From assembly GCF_007833795.1 (NCBI RefSeq), contig NZ_CP032702.1, forward strand, positions 1 to 64,000: a DNA stretch of 64,000 bases, read 5' to 3'. Below the pieces are notes generated by a model that saw only the letters and a program-made list of their open reading frames with translations, made no database searches and was not told where the DNA came from. Positions 11,963 through 20,852 of the stretch are shown one piece after another. The position numbers and the translations under genes are program-made. How positions within the stretch are numbered: position 1 is the first letter of the stretch; each line of letters starts with the position of its first letter. The stretch is from Candidatus Pantoea soli. Its GTDB lineage: Bacteria; Pseudomonadota; Gammaproteobacteria; Enterobacterales; Enterobacteriaceae.

Positions 11963-12673
11963 TCACTCTCCAAAAGGAATTTCATGAAGTTCATGGTTGC
12001 TCATACGGTGCCATTCAGACGCCGTGCCCAGTGCTGAAACAGGTTCAGAAGCGATGTAAATGCGGTTGCTCTGCTGGCAACGATGCAGGGTGAAATAGTC
12101 GGGATAGGGCGTGTCGTGCGGGTGCCACTGCCATGCCCAGGCCTTGTGCCGGGTAACAAAAATGGCATTGGCCGCGCTGCCGCCGGGGGCAACCTGCGCC
12201 ATCTTTGCGCGCAGGTAATCACGCGTGAAGTCTGCAGGCGTAATGCGGTCGACGATGTATTCCAGATACTCTGCGGAATCAAACTGCGAGGCCGCCATGC
12301 CCAGCTGCGCATATACGGTGGGCAGAAAACCGTTATGCATCATGTACCACTGTGTCTCACCGCTGGTGCGGGAAAGCGGATGCGAAAAAGCGATGCCCTG
12401 ATTTTTGCTCAGCGTGGCGTGGCGGACATGCACTGCCAGAAAACGGCTGTGCTGCAGGCGATCAACATCGATATCCGGCAGCGCATCGGCGAACCTGCCG
12501 GTGCCATGCAGGGTGCGGATGTGCCCCTGCTCCAGCCACAGGCAGCCCCAGCCGTTGGGGTGTTGTTTGATGGGGCCTTCGTGACAGGCAGTTTCGCCGC
12601 AGCTCATGGCGCGCGCCGCATCCAGTACCGCAGCGGCGTCAAACTGGCCGTGTGCCAGAATCATTCTGCACAT
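11963..12673 (-). CDS. Class II glutamine amidotransferase (stand-alone Ntn hydrolase)
   Basis: This 236-residue protein is a free-standing class II glutaminase domain. After Met removal, Cys2 (MCRM) would be the N-terminal nucleophile. Supporting motifs are PNGWGCLW (39-46), VRHATL (83-88), MMHNGFLP (111-118), a DSAEYLE helix near 132, and SEPV (209-212). Relatives either release ammonia from glutamine for a partner synthetase or, as in EgtC and DUG3, cut gamma-glutamyl amides. The partner could be the PP-loop protein encoded two genes upstream in the same operon. The ATG has GGAGAG upstream and lies inside the end of the ATP-grasp gene (13-bp overlap). The reaction is undetermined. Confidence 0.87.
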   Translation of the reverse strand: MCRMILAHGQFDAAAVLDAARAMSCGETACHEGPIKQHPNGWGCLWLEQGHIRTLHGTGRFADALPDIDVDRLQHSRFLAVHVRHATLSKNQGIAFSHPLSRTSGETQWYMMHNGFLPTVYAQLGMAASQFDSAEYLEYIVDRITPADFTRDYLRAKMAQVAPGGSAANAIFVTRHKAWAWQWHPHDTPYPDYFTLHRCQQSNRIYIASEPVSALGTASEWHRMSNHELHEIPFGE

Positions 12674-13938
12674 TGTAAATCTCTCCGTGAAACAAAAGCC
12701 GGGCTCGCAGGGAACCGGTGAAAAACTGCCAGCACGTCATCGGTCCGGGCGGCGCTGAGGCGCAGGGTGGCAAGAATACCGGCATGGCGCGTCAGATCGG
12801 CGTAGAGCGAGGAGCGCGGTGTCACCGCCAGCGCCGGCAGCTTGAGCGCCGGCAGCAGCTGACCGCGCTGGTGTTGTGCAATCCAGGCCTCCGCTGCTTC
12901 ACACTGCGCGCGCTGACGCAGCCGCAGGCGGCCAACGGCCTGAGGTTGTACCGGAAAGTGCAGCGCAGGCAGGTCGCGCCCGGCTTCTACCTGAAACGCC
13001 ACATCGGCCCAGTTGATGCCGGTGACCTCCTCCACCAGATTCACCACGCCCATGCCGGACAGGCGGAATCCCATTTCCACAAAGTGCGGTTCACCGTTAA
13101 CCACAATAAAATCAATATGAAACGCACCCCGCTGATAGCCAAAGGTGGCGCAGCAGAAGCGCATCAGACGGGTAAAGGCGGCGGGCAGCTGCTGTGCGGC
13201 GGTGGCGACATGGCCGGATTCATAAAAGCTGATGCAGCCGTCGGCATCAATGGCCTGTTCTATCACCTTCTGGCAGCAGGTCAGCGCCACCGGGTGACCG
13301 TTTGCCACCACGCCCTGCAGTGAGTATTCGTCGCCCGCCAGCCAGCTCTCAACGATAAAACCACTAAAGCCGCGTCCGCCGTAGTTGACGGTATCCAGCA
13401 GTTTGTCGATAGCGGCATCCAGCTGGCTGGCTTCGCGAACCAGCCAGATCCCCAGCCCGCCACCGCCATCCACCGGTTTAATCACGCAGGGATACAGCAG
13501 CGCCTCACGCGCATCGCGAATGCTGAGCGGGGAGGCGAAAAAGCGAAACTCCGGCTGCGGAAAGTGCGGCCAGGCTTTGCGCAACGCCATACGCTGCGCA
13601 TATTTATCCGGCGGAATAAACCCCGGACCGGCATCCGGCCCGGCCAGCAGTTCACGCACGCGTGCCGCGCTGGCGTTATAGGCTTCGAATCCGGCCAGGA
13701 CCACCTGCGGGTGTTCCAGCAGGCCGGCATGCAGGTAAGCCTGTAAGACTTCCCACGGATTCTCCGGGCGATCGAGACGCACAATCAGATCGAACGGCAG
13801 CGGGATACTCAGCGACTGGTAATCCACAAAATCGCCCATTTCTGCCAGCACGGTAAAATAGCCGTCGCGCTTTGCCACCGCGCAGTAAGGGTTTTGCCCG
13901 TCACGGGTGGCACCAATCTGCAGAAAAATCTTTCTCAT
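12661..13938 (-). CDS. ATP-grasp carboxylate-amine ligase-like protein
   Basis: A 425-residue ATP-grasp protein, a class that activates a carboxylate as acyl phosphate and joins it to an amine. Visible features are the first ATP-binding lysine in CVIKPVDGGGGLGIW (Lys154 and the glycine loop), FIVESWLAGDEYSLQGVV (hinge and second strand), and the metal-binding segment HIDFIVVNGEPHFVEMGFR (274-292). In the last, Glu288 is present but the usual E-x-N has Gly at the Asn position. The C-terminal 100 residues resemble the closing domain of dipeptide or amino-acid ligases. AAGG precedes the ATG. The substrate cannot be inferred; it may build an amide or gamma-glutamyl intermediate. Confidence 0.85.
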   Translation of the reverse strand: MRKIFLQIGATRDGQNPYCAVAKRDGYFTVLAEMGDFVDYQSLSIPLPFDLIVRLDRPENPWEVLQAYLHAGLLEHPQVVLAGFEAYNASAARVRELLAGPDAGPGFIPPDKYAQRMALRKAWPHFPQPEFRFFASPLSIRDAREALLYPCVIKPVDGGGGLGIWLVREASQLDAAIDKLLDTVNYGGRGFSGFIVESWLAGDEYSLQGVVANGHPVALTCCQKVIEQAIDADGCISFYESGHVATAAQQLPAAFTRLMRFCCATFGYQRGAFHIDFIVVNGEPHFVEMGFRLSGMGVVNLVEEVTGINWADVAFQVEAGRDLPALHFPVQPQAVGRLRLRQRAQCEAAEAWIAQHQRGQLLPALKLPALAVTPRSSLYADLTRHAGILATLRLSAARTDDVLAVFHRFPASPAFVSRRDLQCAE

Positions 13939-13955
13939 TGCGTCGCCTTACCGGG

Positions 13956-15422
13956 TTACCGCCCGGAAATCACTTCGGTGACTCTGTCCTGGAGTACGCC
14001 GTTGTTAACCTGAATCACCGCTTTGTGCGGGTCAAAACGCAGCACGCGCGAGAGCGCATCGCCGCGCGCCCCTTCCAGCAGCGAGCTGACCTGCGCGCTG
14101 CGCCAGCAGTGACGCATCTGTGCCAGTGTCAGGCCGGAGAGCTGTGTCAGCTGGTGCGCCAGTGCCACATCGCTGCTGTCACCACGCAGCAGCGCGCGCA
14201 CCGCCTGCTCGTCCGGTGCCAGCGGCAGCTGCTGCAGCCAGGCGCTGAGCTGCTGGCCTTCGGCGATAAACGGTGAGTAGATCATGCACACCAGCTGCGT
14301 TTCACTGAGACCAAACGCGTCCTGCGCAAACTGCGCGGCACGCTGACGCGCGGCGGCGATCGCCGCCTCATCCTGATAGCGTGCCGCCATCTCCGCGATC
14401 AGCGGGGGCGGAAAGTCTTTCTGCTGCATCAGGCCCAGCGCAAAGCGCACATATTCGCGAATGCCTTCGGCGTAGCTGCGCTGTAACAGCGTCTCCGCAC
14501 GCAGACCGCGAATATGTGCCATTAACGTGGGGTTGCCGCAGTCCGATTCGGAAAAGCTGAACATCAGCTCATCAAAGCGGAAGTGCATGAATTCGGTCAG
14601 CAGCGCCCAGTGCGCACCGGCCTCGTAAGCGGTGTCCTGATAGATGTTGAAGAACAGCGGATCGCGCGGCAGCTGCCAGGTAATGCGGTGCGCAGGCGTC
14701 ACCTGGTCGGCCCCGTATATGTCGGTAAAGTAGCGTTCCGCCACGCCGTCCAGCGTCTGCAGAAAGCCGCTGAAGCCGCGCGATTTATCGGCCACTGGCG
14801 CAGCAAACAGCCGGGAAAGGTGGCGCGCCCAGGCAAGGTAGGCTGTCTGTTCCTGCGGTGAATCACCGGTGATGATGACATCAACGCCGCCGTCGTAATG
14901 GGCCGCCAGACCAAACGAGTTCACCATGCTGAGATTACAGGCGTTACAGAACGTGGAGCGCGCGTCGGCGCGGAAGCGATGGCCATTCATCAGCACATCA
15001 TTGCGGTTCTGCTGACGCACGCTCTCCGGCATCGGCAGGTGGCGCGCAAAAGGGCGGATCTGCAGACCATCGGTGACCAGACACTCGGTGAACGCATCAT
15101 CATGGATGTGCAGGGCGCGATAGACGCGATCGATATTCTCCATCACGCTGTCGCTCATGGCGGCATGTCGGTTGGTGCTGATGCGCAGCTGGAAGGTGGT
15201 GCCGTGCGCCTGCCAGATCAGGCCCTGAATGTAGCGCACATACGCCACCATGTAGCTGCTGTCTTTACCGCCGCCGTAGGCAAGCAGGACGCGGTTTTCT
15301 GCCGGTTGGGCAGGGCGCGGCAGGGCGGCCAGGAGACGGCGGGAACAGTGCCGGGCAGACTCGATAATTGCCGGCGTCAGATAGCCTTCAATGTCTCTCA
15401 TCATGGCGGACAGATTATGCAT
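13956..15422 (-). CDS. PP-loop (N-type ATP pyrophosphatase) protein, AsnB/amidotransferase-like
   Basis: This 488-residue protein has a PP-loop, YGGGKDSS at 49-56, which in the family adenylates a carboxyl, carbonyl or tRNA base before attack by ammonia or sulfur. A CNAC pair (159-162) in STFCNACNLSM and an ITGDSPQEQ stretch (184-192) follow. The C-terminal 150 residues are helical and resemble no domain I recognise. With the separate class II glutaminase in the same operon it could form a split asparagine-synthetase-like pair, but the CxxC also allows thiolation chemistry. It is first in the operon, with GAAG 6 nt before the ATG. Specific function unknown. Confidence 0.8.
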   Translation of the reverse strand: MHNLSAMMRDIEGYLTPAIIESARHCSRRLLAALPRPAQPAENRVLLAYGGGKDSSYMVAYVRYIQGLIWQAHGTTFQLRISTNRHAAMSDSVMENIDRVYRALHIHDDAFTECLVTDGLQIRPFARHLPMPESVRQQNRNDVLMNGHRFRADARSTFCNACNLSMVNSFGLAAHYDGGVDVIITGDSPQEQTAYLAWARHLSRLFAAPVADKSRGFSGFLQTLDGVAERYFTDIYGADQVTPAHRITWQLPRDPLFFNIYQDTAYEAGAHWALLTEFMHFRFDELMFSFSESDCGNPTLMAHIRGLRAETLLQRSYAEGIREYVRFALGLMQQKDFPPPLIAEMAARYQDEAAIAAARQRAAQFAQDAFGLSETQLVCMIYSPFIAEGQQLSAWLQQLPLAPDEQAVRALLRGDSSDVALAHQLTQLSGLTLAQMRHCWRSAQVSSLLEGARGDALSRVLRFDPHKAVIQVNNGVLQDRVTEVISGR

Positions 15423-15603
15423 TTTTTACTTCATCCTTTGGCTAATAAAATGGCCACTGCCGGACCGCGGGCAATGGGCAGAAAAGGGGCCACGAAGATG
15501 CAACAGCATGCGTGTCTGCGGCGGAATTAACTGATGCAGCCTAAAGTACTTTGAATGTAATCTGCTGGAAACGCACAGATCAGTACGATATGGGGTGGAA
15601 CAG
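15423..15603. promoter_or_regulatory. Divergent control region of the six-gene operon and MocR regulator
   Basis: This 181-bp non-coding stretch lies between two head-to-head starts and must hold both promoters. I see no unambiguous -35/-10 pair or clear operator. AGTACT near 15544 and CAGTACG near 15581 share a short AGTAC core, and could be half-sites for the MocR regulator, but this is weak. The MocR ATG at 15604 has a GGGGTGG ribosome site. Confidence 0.4.
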
Positions 15604-17052
15604 ATGACGGATGTAAGCGGTGAACAGGAGAGTCAGGGCAGTCGCTACCGCCAGATTGCTGAGCAGATAAAACAGGCGATCCACAGCGGTTCGCTGGCAC
15701 CGGACAGCCGTTTGCCTTCGGTGCGCACGCTGGCCACGCAGTACAACGTCAGCATGACCACGGCGCTGAAAACATTACGCACGCTTGAGGATGAGCGCTA
15801 TGCGGTGGCGCGCCCGAAGTCGGGCTTTTTTGTGGCGCCGCGAGTGGCAGAGAAAAAAGTCCCGGCGCTGTTCAGCGAGCAGCCGCGCGAGGTGGCACCG
15901 CTGGATGAGCAAACGGAGCTGCATCTGGCGATGCTGGGCTCGGACTGTCGCGTCCGGCTCGATCTCGCTAACGGTGATATCGCGCTTTATCCGGTAAAAA
16001 AGCTGGGTCTGCTGATGCGCCAGATGGGCTACAGCAAACCGGCGCTGCTGGGCAATACGGTGAAAGGCACCGGCTATGCGCCGCTGAAAAATGAGATCGC
16101 CCGCCGCGCGGTGGAGTATGGCTGCAATATCAGCGCGGACGACATCTTAATTACCAACGGCTGCATTGAGGCCATCTCGCTGGCGCTGCGCGCCACCACC
16201 CGGCCCGGCGATATTGTGGCGGTAGAGTCACCCTGTTATTTCGTGCTGCTGCAGATGCTGCACAATCTGAATCTGCGCGTCATAGAAGTGGAGGCCGGGC
16301 CGGAAGGGTACGTCAACGTGGAGAAACTCACCGCGTTATTTCAGCGCAAAGCGGTGCAGGCGTATCTCACCATCAGCAACATCAATAATCCCCTGGGTAA
16401 AAGCATTCCCAATGAGCAGAAAGCCTACATTGCGCGCCAGGCGGACGAGAATGACGTGGTGATTATCGAAGATGATATCTTTGGCGACACCGCGTTTGGC
16501 GATCGTCGTCCGTTTCCGATGCGCGCCTTTAGTCCGAACGCCATTCTGTGCAGCGGCTTCTCCAAAACCGTGGCGCCCGGTATTCGTATCGGCTGGGTGC
16601 ACAGTGCGAACTACATGCGCAAAATCGCCTCCCTGAAATACACCACCAGCATGGGCACGTCGGTGCTCTCGCAGGCCGCCATCGCGGAACTGCTGCGCAG
16701 CGGCGGCTACGATGCCCATCTGCGCAAACTGCGGCGCGAACTGAAAAAGCAGATACAGCAGATGCGTCAGGCCGTGCTGCGTTATTTCCCGCCGGGGACG
16801 CGCGTTTCTGATCCGGAAGGCGGCTATGTATTATGGGTGACGATGCCGCATCAGGCGCTGAATGTGCGTGCGCTGTTTCTTAAGGCGCGCAATGCCGGGA
16901 TTGGTATTGCGCCGGGGCATATATTCGCCACCGATCACCGCTACGATCACTGTTTCCGGCTGAACGCCGGGTTTGGCTGGAATGCAGAGGTGGAGCAGGC
17001 AATTCAGCAGCTGGCACAGTGGTGCCAGCTGTCATTACCCGCGTCACAATAA
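15604..17052 (+). CDS. MocR-type transcriptional regulator (GntR HTH fused to aminotransferase fold)
   Basis: A 482-residue chimera typical of the MocR/PdxR subfamily. Residues about 12-80 form a GntR winged helix (YRQIAEQIKQAIHSGSL, then LPSVRTLATQYNVSMTTALKTLRTLE). The rest is a fold-type I aminotransferase domain with the PLP-lysine loop CSGFSKTVAPGIRIGW and the NNPLG and EDDIFGD motifs. Such proteins usually sense PLP, an amino acid or an amine. It is divergent from the six-gene operon, so it is the likely regulator of that operon. GTG at 15595 is an alternative start. It is convergent with avtA downstream. Confidence 0.88.
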   Translation: MTDVSGEQESQGSRYRQIAEQIKQAIHSGSLAPDSRLPSVRTLATQYNVSMTTALKTLRTLEDERYAVARPKSGFFVAPRVAEKKVPALFSEQPREVAPLDEQTELHLAMLGSDCRVRLDLANGDIALYPVKKLGLLMRQMGYSKPALLGNTVKGTGYAPLKNEIARRAVEYGCNISADDILITNGCIEAISLALRATTRPGDIVAVESPCYFVLLQMLHNLNLRVIEVEAGPEGYVNVEKLTALFQRKAVQAYLTISNINNPLGKSIPNEQKAYIARQADENDVVIIEDDIFGDTAFGDRRPFPMRAFSPNAILCSGFSKTVAPGIRIGWVHSANYMRKIASLKYTTSMGTSVLSQAAIAELLRSGGYDAHLRKLRRELKKQIQQMRQAVLRYFPPGTRVSDPEGGYVLWVTMPHQALNVRALFLKARNAGIGIAPGHIFATDHRYDHCFRLNAGFGWNAEVEQAIQQLAQWCQLSLPASQ

Positions 17053-17107
17053 GCCCGCCGCACCGCGAAAGCCTGCGCGCTGCAGAATTGCGGCACGCAG
17101 GTACGGA

Positions 17108-18355
17108 TTAACCGGCAAACGCGCTTTCCAGCTCTTCGGCCAGGATCTGAACCGCTCGCTCAATCTTGCTGGCTTCCGGCACGTAGTTCATGCGCATGCA
17201 CTGATGGGTGTGCGGCCACGCCTGTTCCAGGCCCGGGAAGAAGAAGTGGCCTGGCACCATCAGCACGCCGCGCGCTTTCAGCCGCTGATAGAGCGCCTCG
17301 GTGGTGATCGGTAAATCACGGAACCACAGCCAGAGAAAAATTGCCCCTTCCGGCTTGTGAATCAGACAGCGATCCTCCGGCAGATAACGGCGCAGAATCG
17401 CCAGCGTCTCGCGCAATTTATCCTGATAGAACGGGCGGATAACCTCCTGCGACAGGCGCAGCAGATCGCCGCGTACAATCATCTCATTCGCCAGCGCCGG
17501 CCCCATGCTGCCCGGTGCCAGACTGATGATGCCGTTCATGTTGCCGATCGCGCTGATGGTTTTCTCATCGGCAACGATGATGCCGCAGCGGGCACCCGGC
17601 AGACCGAGTTTTGACAGGCTCATGCACAGAATGGTGTTCGGGTTCCACAGCGGGCGCGCTTCACTGAAGATGATGCCGGGGAACGGCACGCCGTAGGCGT
17701 TATCAATCAGCAGCGGTATGTCGTGCTGCTGTGCCAGCGCGTCAAGCTGCAGCAGCTCTTCATCGGTGATCACGTTGCCGGTCGGATTGGTCGGCCGCGA
17801 GACGCAGATTAACCCCACATCGTCATTCAGCGGCAGGTGGTCAAAATCCACGTGGTATTTGAACTGGCCTTCCGGCAGCAGCTCAATGGTGGGTCTGGCA
17901 GAGACAAACAGATCCTCCTCCAGCCCGGCATCCGCATAGCCAAGATACTCAGGCGCCAGCGGAAACAGCACGCGCCTGCGGCTGCCATCGGCGCGGCGGC
18001 CGGCAAACAGGTTAAACAGATAGAAGAACGCGCTCTGGCTGCCGTTGGTCAGCGCAATGTTCTGCGGCGTAACCTGCCAGCCCAGCTCATCGCGCAGCAG
18101 GGCGGCAAGGGATTCCAGCAGCAACGTTTTGCCGCGCGGGCCGTCATAGTTACACAGCGCTTCGCTGAGCTTGCCCTCCTGATGCATCTGCAGCAGCAGC
18201 TGGCTGAAGTAATCGTTGATGGCCGGAATCTGCGCCGGATTGCCGCCGCCCAGCATGATCGTGCCGGGCGTGCGCAGGCCTTCTCCCATGTCTTCCATCA
18301 GACGTGAGATGCCGGTGTGCTGGGTAAATTTGTCGCCGAACTGAGAAAAAGACAT
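17108..18355 (-). CDS. avtA: Valine-pyruvate aminotransferase AvtA
   Basis: AvtA is a PLP-dependent fold-type I enzyme exchanging amino groups between valine/2-oxoisovalerate and alanine/pyruvate. The 415-residue product matches E. coli AvtA closely, including MLGGGNPAQIP, NYDGPRGKTLLLESL, SRPTNPTGNVITDEEL, IDNAYGVPFPG and the PLP-lysine block CMSLSKLGLPGARCGI. The frame stays open upstream to 18421, but MSFSQFGDKF at 18355 is the conserved N-terminus, although the Shine-Dalgarno sequence there is poor. It follows ghrB on the same strand with an 83-bp gap. An involvement in the neighbouring biosynthetic cluster is possible but there is no direct evidence. Confidence 0.95.
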   Translation of the reverse strand: MSFSQFGDKFTQHTGISRLMEDMGEGLRTPGTIMLGGGNPAQIPAINDYFSQLLLQMHQEGKLSEALCNYDGPRGKTLLLESLAALLRDELGWQVTPQNIALTNGSQSAFFYLFNLFAGRRADGSRRRVLFPLAPEYLGYADAGLEEDLFVSARPTIELLPEGQFKYHVDFDHLPLNDDVGLICVSRPTNPTGNVITDEELLQLDALAQQHDIPLLIDNAYGVPFPGIIFSEARPLWNPNTILCMSLSKLGLPGARCGIIVADEKTISAIGNMNGIISLAPGSMGPALANEMIVRGDLLRLSQEVIRPFYQDKLRETLAILRRYLPEDRCLIHKPEGAIFLWLWFRDLPITTEALYQRLKARGVLMVPGHFFFPGLEQAWPHTHQCMRMNYVPEASKIERAVQILAEELESAFAG

Positions 18356-18438
18356 AGGAAGTAAAAATAATGTGAGTGCGAATGGGGAAACCACCATAGC
18401 GCCCGCTGCGGGCAGGCGCAATGGCTTCCGTACGGGAT

Positions 18439-19413
18439 TCAGCCGAGGATTTGCGGGTTAACGCAGTTTTTTTCCACCCGGCCACTGAGCGCGGCAATCA
18501 GGTTCTCCACGGCGTCGCGCGCCATGCCATAACGGGTTTCGTGCGTGGCTGAGCCGATGTGCGGCAGCGCGACCACATTCGGCAGCGTCAGGATCTCTGC
18601 GTCTGCCGGAACCGGCTCCACTTCAAACACATCCAGACCGGCGGCGTGGATCGTGCCGTCTTTCAGTGCGGCGGTCAGCGCCTGCTCATCCACCACCGGA
18701 CCGCGTCCGGCGTTGATCAGGATGGCGCTCGGCTTCATCAGCTTCAGCTGCGCCGCGCCGATCATGTGATGCGTCTGCTCTGTCAGCGGCAGGCTGATGC
18801 AGACAAAATCGCTCTCTTTCAGCAGCGTTTCCAGATCGCAGGCGCGCGCGCCAAAGCGGGTCTCGGCTTCTTCATGCTGACGGCGGGCGTTATACAGAAT
18901 ATTCATGCCGAAGCCGAAATGCGCGCGCTGTGCCAGCGCCAGACCAATACGGCCCATGCCGAGGATACCCAGCGTTTTATGGTGCACATCTACGCCGAAC
19001 TCCGCCGGGCCGATGCTCTTCTGCCACTTGCCGTCGCGCACCCATTTATCCAGCTCCGGCACGCGGCGGGCGGTGCTGAGCACCAGCGCCATCATGGTAT
19101 CGGCCACGGTTTCGGTCAGCACGGTTGGCGTGTGCATCAGCAGCACGTGACGCTGATTCAGCGCATCCACATCAAAATTGTCATACCCTACGGACACAGT
19201 AGAGCAGGCGCGCAGTGCCGGCATGGCGGCCAGCAGGTCGCTATTCACTTTGCCGCCGGAACCCAGCAGGCCCTGCGCAGCAGCAAACTGCTCCGCATGC
19301 TGACGCACCGTTTCCGGCGTCACATCTTTCACTTCGGTTACGCTGAAATGTTCATCCAGCTTTGCCCGCAGGTCAGCGGGCAGGCTTTTGTAGAGGATTA
19401 CAGCAGGTTTCAT
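18439..19413 (-). CDS. ghrB: 2-ketogluconate(-6-P)/hydroxypyruvate reductase, GhrB/KguD family
   Basis: A 324-residue D-isomer-specific 2-hydroxyacid dehydrogenase. It contains the Rossmann motif [16 protein letters not shown] near 150-165, [15 protein letters not shown], the catalytic Arg in [10 protein letters not shown], Glu in FEVEPVP, and His in [15 protein letters not shown]. Sequence resembles both E. coli GhrB and pseudomonad KguD. As the last gene of a kguE-kguK-kguT operon, its likely role is NAD(P)H reduction of 2-keto-6-phosphogluconate to 6-phosphogluconate, i.e. the KguD step, though glyoxylate/hydroxypyruvate activity is also plausible. GGGAG precedes the ATG, and 49 bp separate it from kguT. 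Confidence 0.9.
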   Translation of the reverse strand: MKPAVILYKSLPADLRAKLDEHFSVTEVKDVTPETVRQHAEQFAAAQGLLGSGGKVNSDLLAAMPALRACSTVSVGYDNFDVDALNQRHVLLMHTPTVLTETVADTMMALVLSTARRVPELDKWVRDGKWQKSIGPAEFGVDVHHKTLGILGMGRIGLALAQRAHFGFGMNILYNARRQHEEAETRFGARACDLETLLKESDFVCISLPLTEQTHHMIGAAQLKLMKPSAILINAGRGPVVDEQALTAALKDGTIHAAGLDVFEVEPVPADAEILTLPNVVALPHIGSATHETRYGMARDAVENLIAALSGRVEKNCVNPQILG

Positions 19414-19462
19414 TCGTTGCTCCCTGTAAAATGCTGAGGAGGCCTGCTGGCCTCCTGACGAA

Positions 19463-20743
19463 TTAAGCGGGCTTTACACCGTGAAAGGGCGGCGTTTTGC
19501 TGGTGGCCGGTTTGACAATCAGCGTCAGCCAGACGGACGCCAGCAGCGCGGCACCCATAAAGATGTATGAGGCGGCCGGACTGCCGGTAGCACCATTAAG
19601 ATAGCCTACGATCCACGAGCCGACGAAAGAACCCAGCGCACCCATGCTGTTGATCAGCGCCATTGCCCCGCCGGCAACGTTACGCGGCAGCATTTCCGGA
19701 ATGATGGCAAAGAACGGGCCGTACGGCGCATACATCGCTCCGCCGGCAATCACCAGCAGCGCATAGGAGAGCCAGAAATTGCTGGAGCCTGCCAGGTACG
19801 AGCCGAGGAACGCCAGCGCCCCAATCAGCAGCAGCGGCCAGACAAACAGTTTACGGTTCTGGGTTTTATCGGAGGCCCACGACACCACGACCATGGCAAT
19901 GGTCGCGACCAGATAAGGCACCGCCGACAGCCAGCCCGCTTCCACCATGCCCATCTGCGTACCGTTACGCAGAATAGACGGCAGCCACAGAACGAAGCCG
20001 TACACGCCGATGCTCCAGGCAAAGTACTGCATGCACAGGATGATCACGTTGCGGTTACGGAACGCCTCACCATAGTTGCGTACGGCCTTGATGTTTTCCT
20101 GCTCTTTCTGCAGCTGCGCCTGCAGCGCGGCTTTCTCTTCATCGCTCATCCATTTGGCCTGAGCCGGCTTATCCTGCACCAGGAACCACCAGGCAATCGC
20201 CCAGATCACCGCCGGGAAGCCTTCGATGATGAACATTTCCCGCCAGCCGAACGAGTTGATCAGATAACCCGATACCACCGACATCCACAGTACGGTGACC
20301 GGGTTGCCGAGAATCAGGAAGGTGTTGGCACGCGAACGTTCAGATTTAGTGAACCAGTTGCTGATGTAAATCAGCATCGCCGGCATCACGGCTGCTTCCA
20401 CCACGCCCAGCACAAAACGGATGGCGGCCAGCATCGGAATATTGCTGACGATACCGGTCAGCGAGGCGCAGCCGCCCCACAGAATCAGACACCAGAAAAT
20501 CAGTTTTTTTACGCTGCGGCGCTCGGCATAGACCGCGCCGGGAATCTGAAAGAAGAAGTAGCCAAGGAAGAACAGGGCACCCAGCAGCGATGACATGCCT
20601 TTGGTAATGCCGAGATCGTCGTTTATCCCTGCGGCAGAGGCGAAGCTAAAGTTCGCCCGGTCCAGATACGCCAGACTGTAGGTGATAAACACGATGGGCA
20701 TGATAAACCACCAGCGTTTTGGCGCGATTGTCTGCGATTTCAT
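19463..20743 (-). CDS. kguT: 2-ketogluconate transporter, MFS anion:cation symporter family
   Basis: A 426-residue major facilitator with about 12 predicted helices. [17 protein letters not shown] in helix 1, [17 protein letters not shown] after helix 2, and [18 protein letters not shown] place it in the ACS family that moves sugar acids with protons. Its place between ketogluconate kinase and reductase genes identifies 2-ketogluconate as the probable substrate. The frame is open upstream, but ATG at 20743 has a strong GAGGAG site. The 109-bp gap to kguK contains an inverted repeat, GGCGCAT/ATGCGCC at 20767-20787, possibly an mRNA processing or stability hairpin. Confidence 0.87.
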   Translation of the reverse strand: MKSQTIAPKRWWFIMPIVFITYSLAYLDRANFSFASAAGINDDLGITKGMSSLLGALFFLGYFFFQIPGAVYAERRSVKKLIFWCLILWGGCASLTGIVSNIPMLAAIRFVLGVVEAAVMPAMLIYISNWFTKSERSRANTFLILGNPVTVLWMSVVSGYLINSFGWREMFIIEGFPAVIWAIAWWFLVQDKPAQAKWMSDEEKAALQAQLQKEQENIKAVRNYGEAFRNRNVIILCMQYFAWSIGVYGFVLWLPSILRNGTQMGMVEAGWLSAVPYLVATIAMVVVSWASDKTQNRKLFVWPLLLIGALAFLGSYLAGSSNFWLSYALLVIAGGAMYAPYGPFFAIIPEMLPRNVAGGAMALINSMGALGSFVGSWIVGYLNGATGSPAASYIFMGAALLASVWLTLIVKPATSKTPPFHGVKPA

Positions 20744-20852
20744 GGGTGACTCCTCTGGTTGAGGCGGGCGCATTCTGTTGATGCGCCTCAAAATAATAGT
20801 GTTGTAGGGACAGATTAAGGGTATCTACATCGATCCGTTTTGGTGCGTTAAA

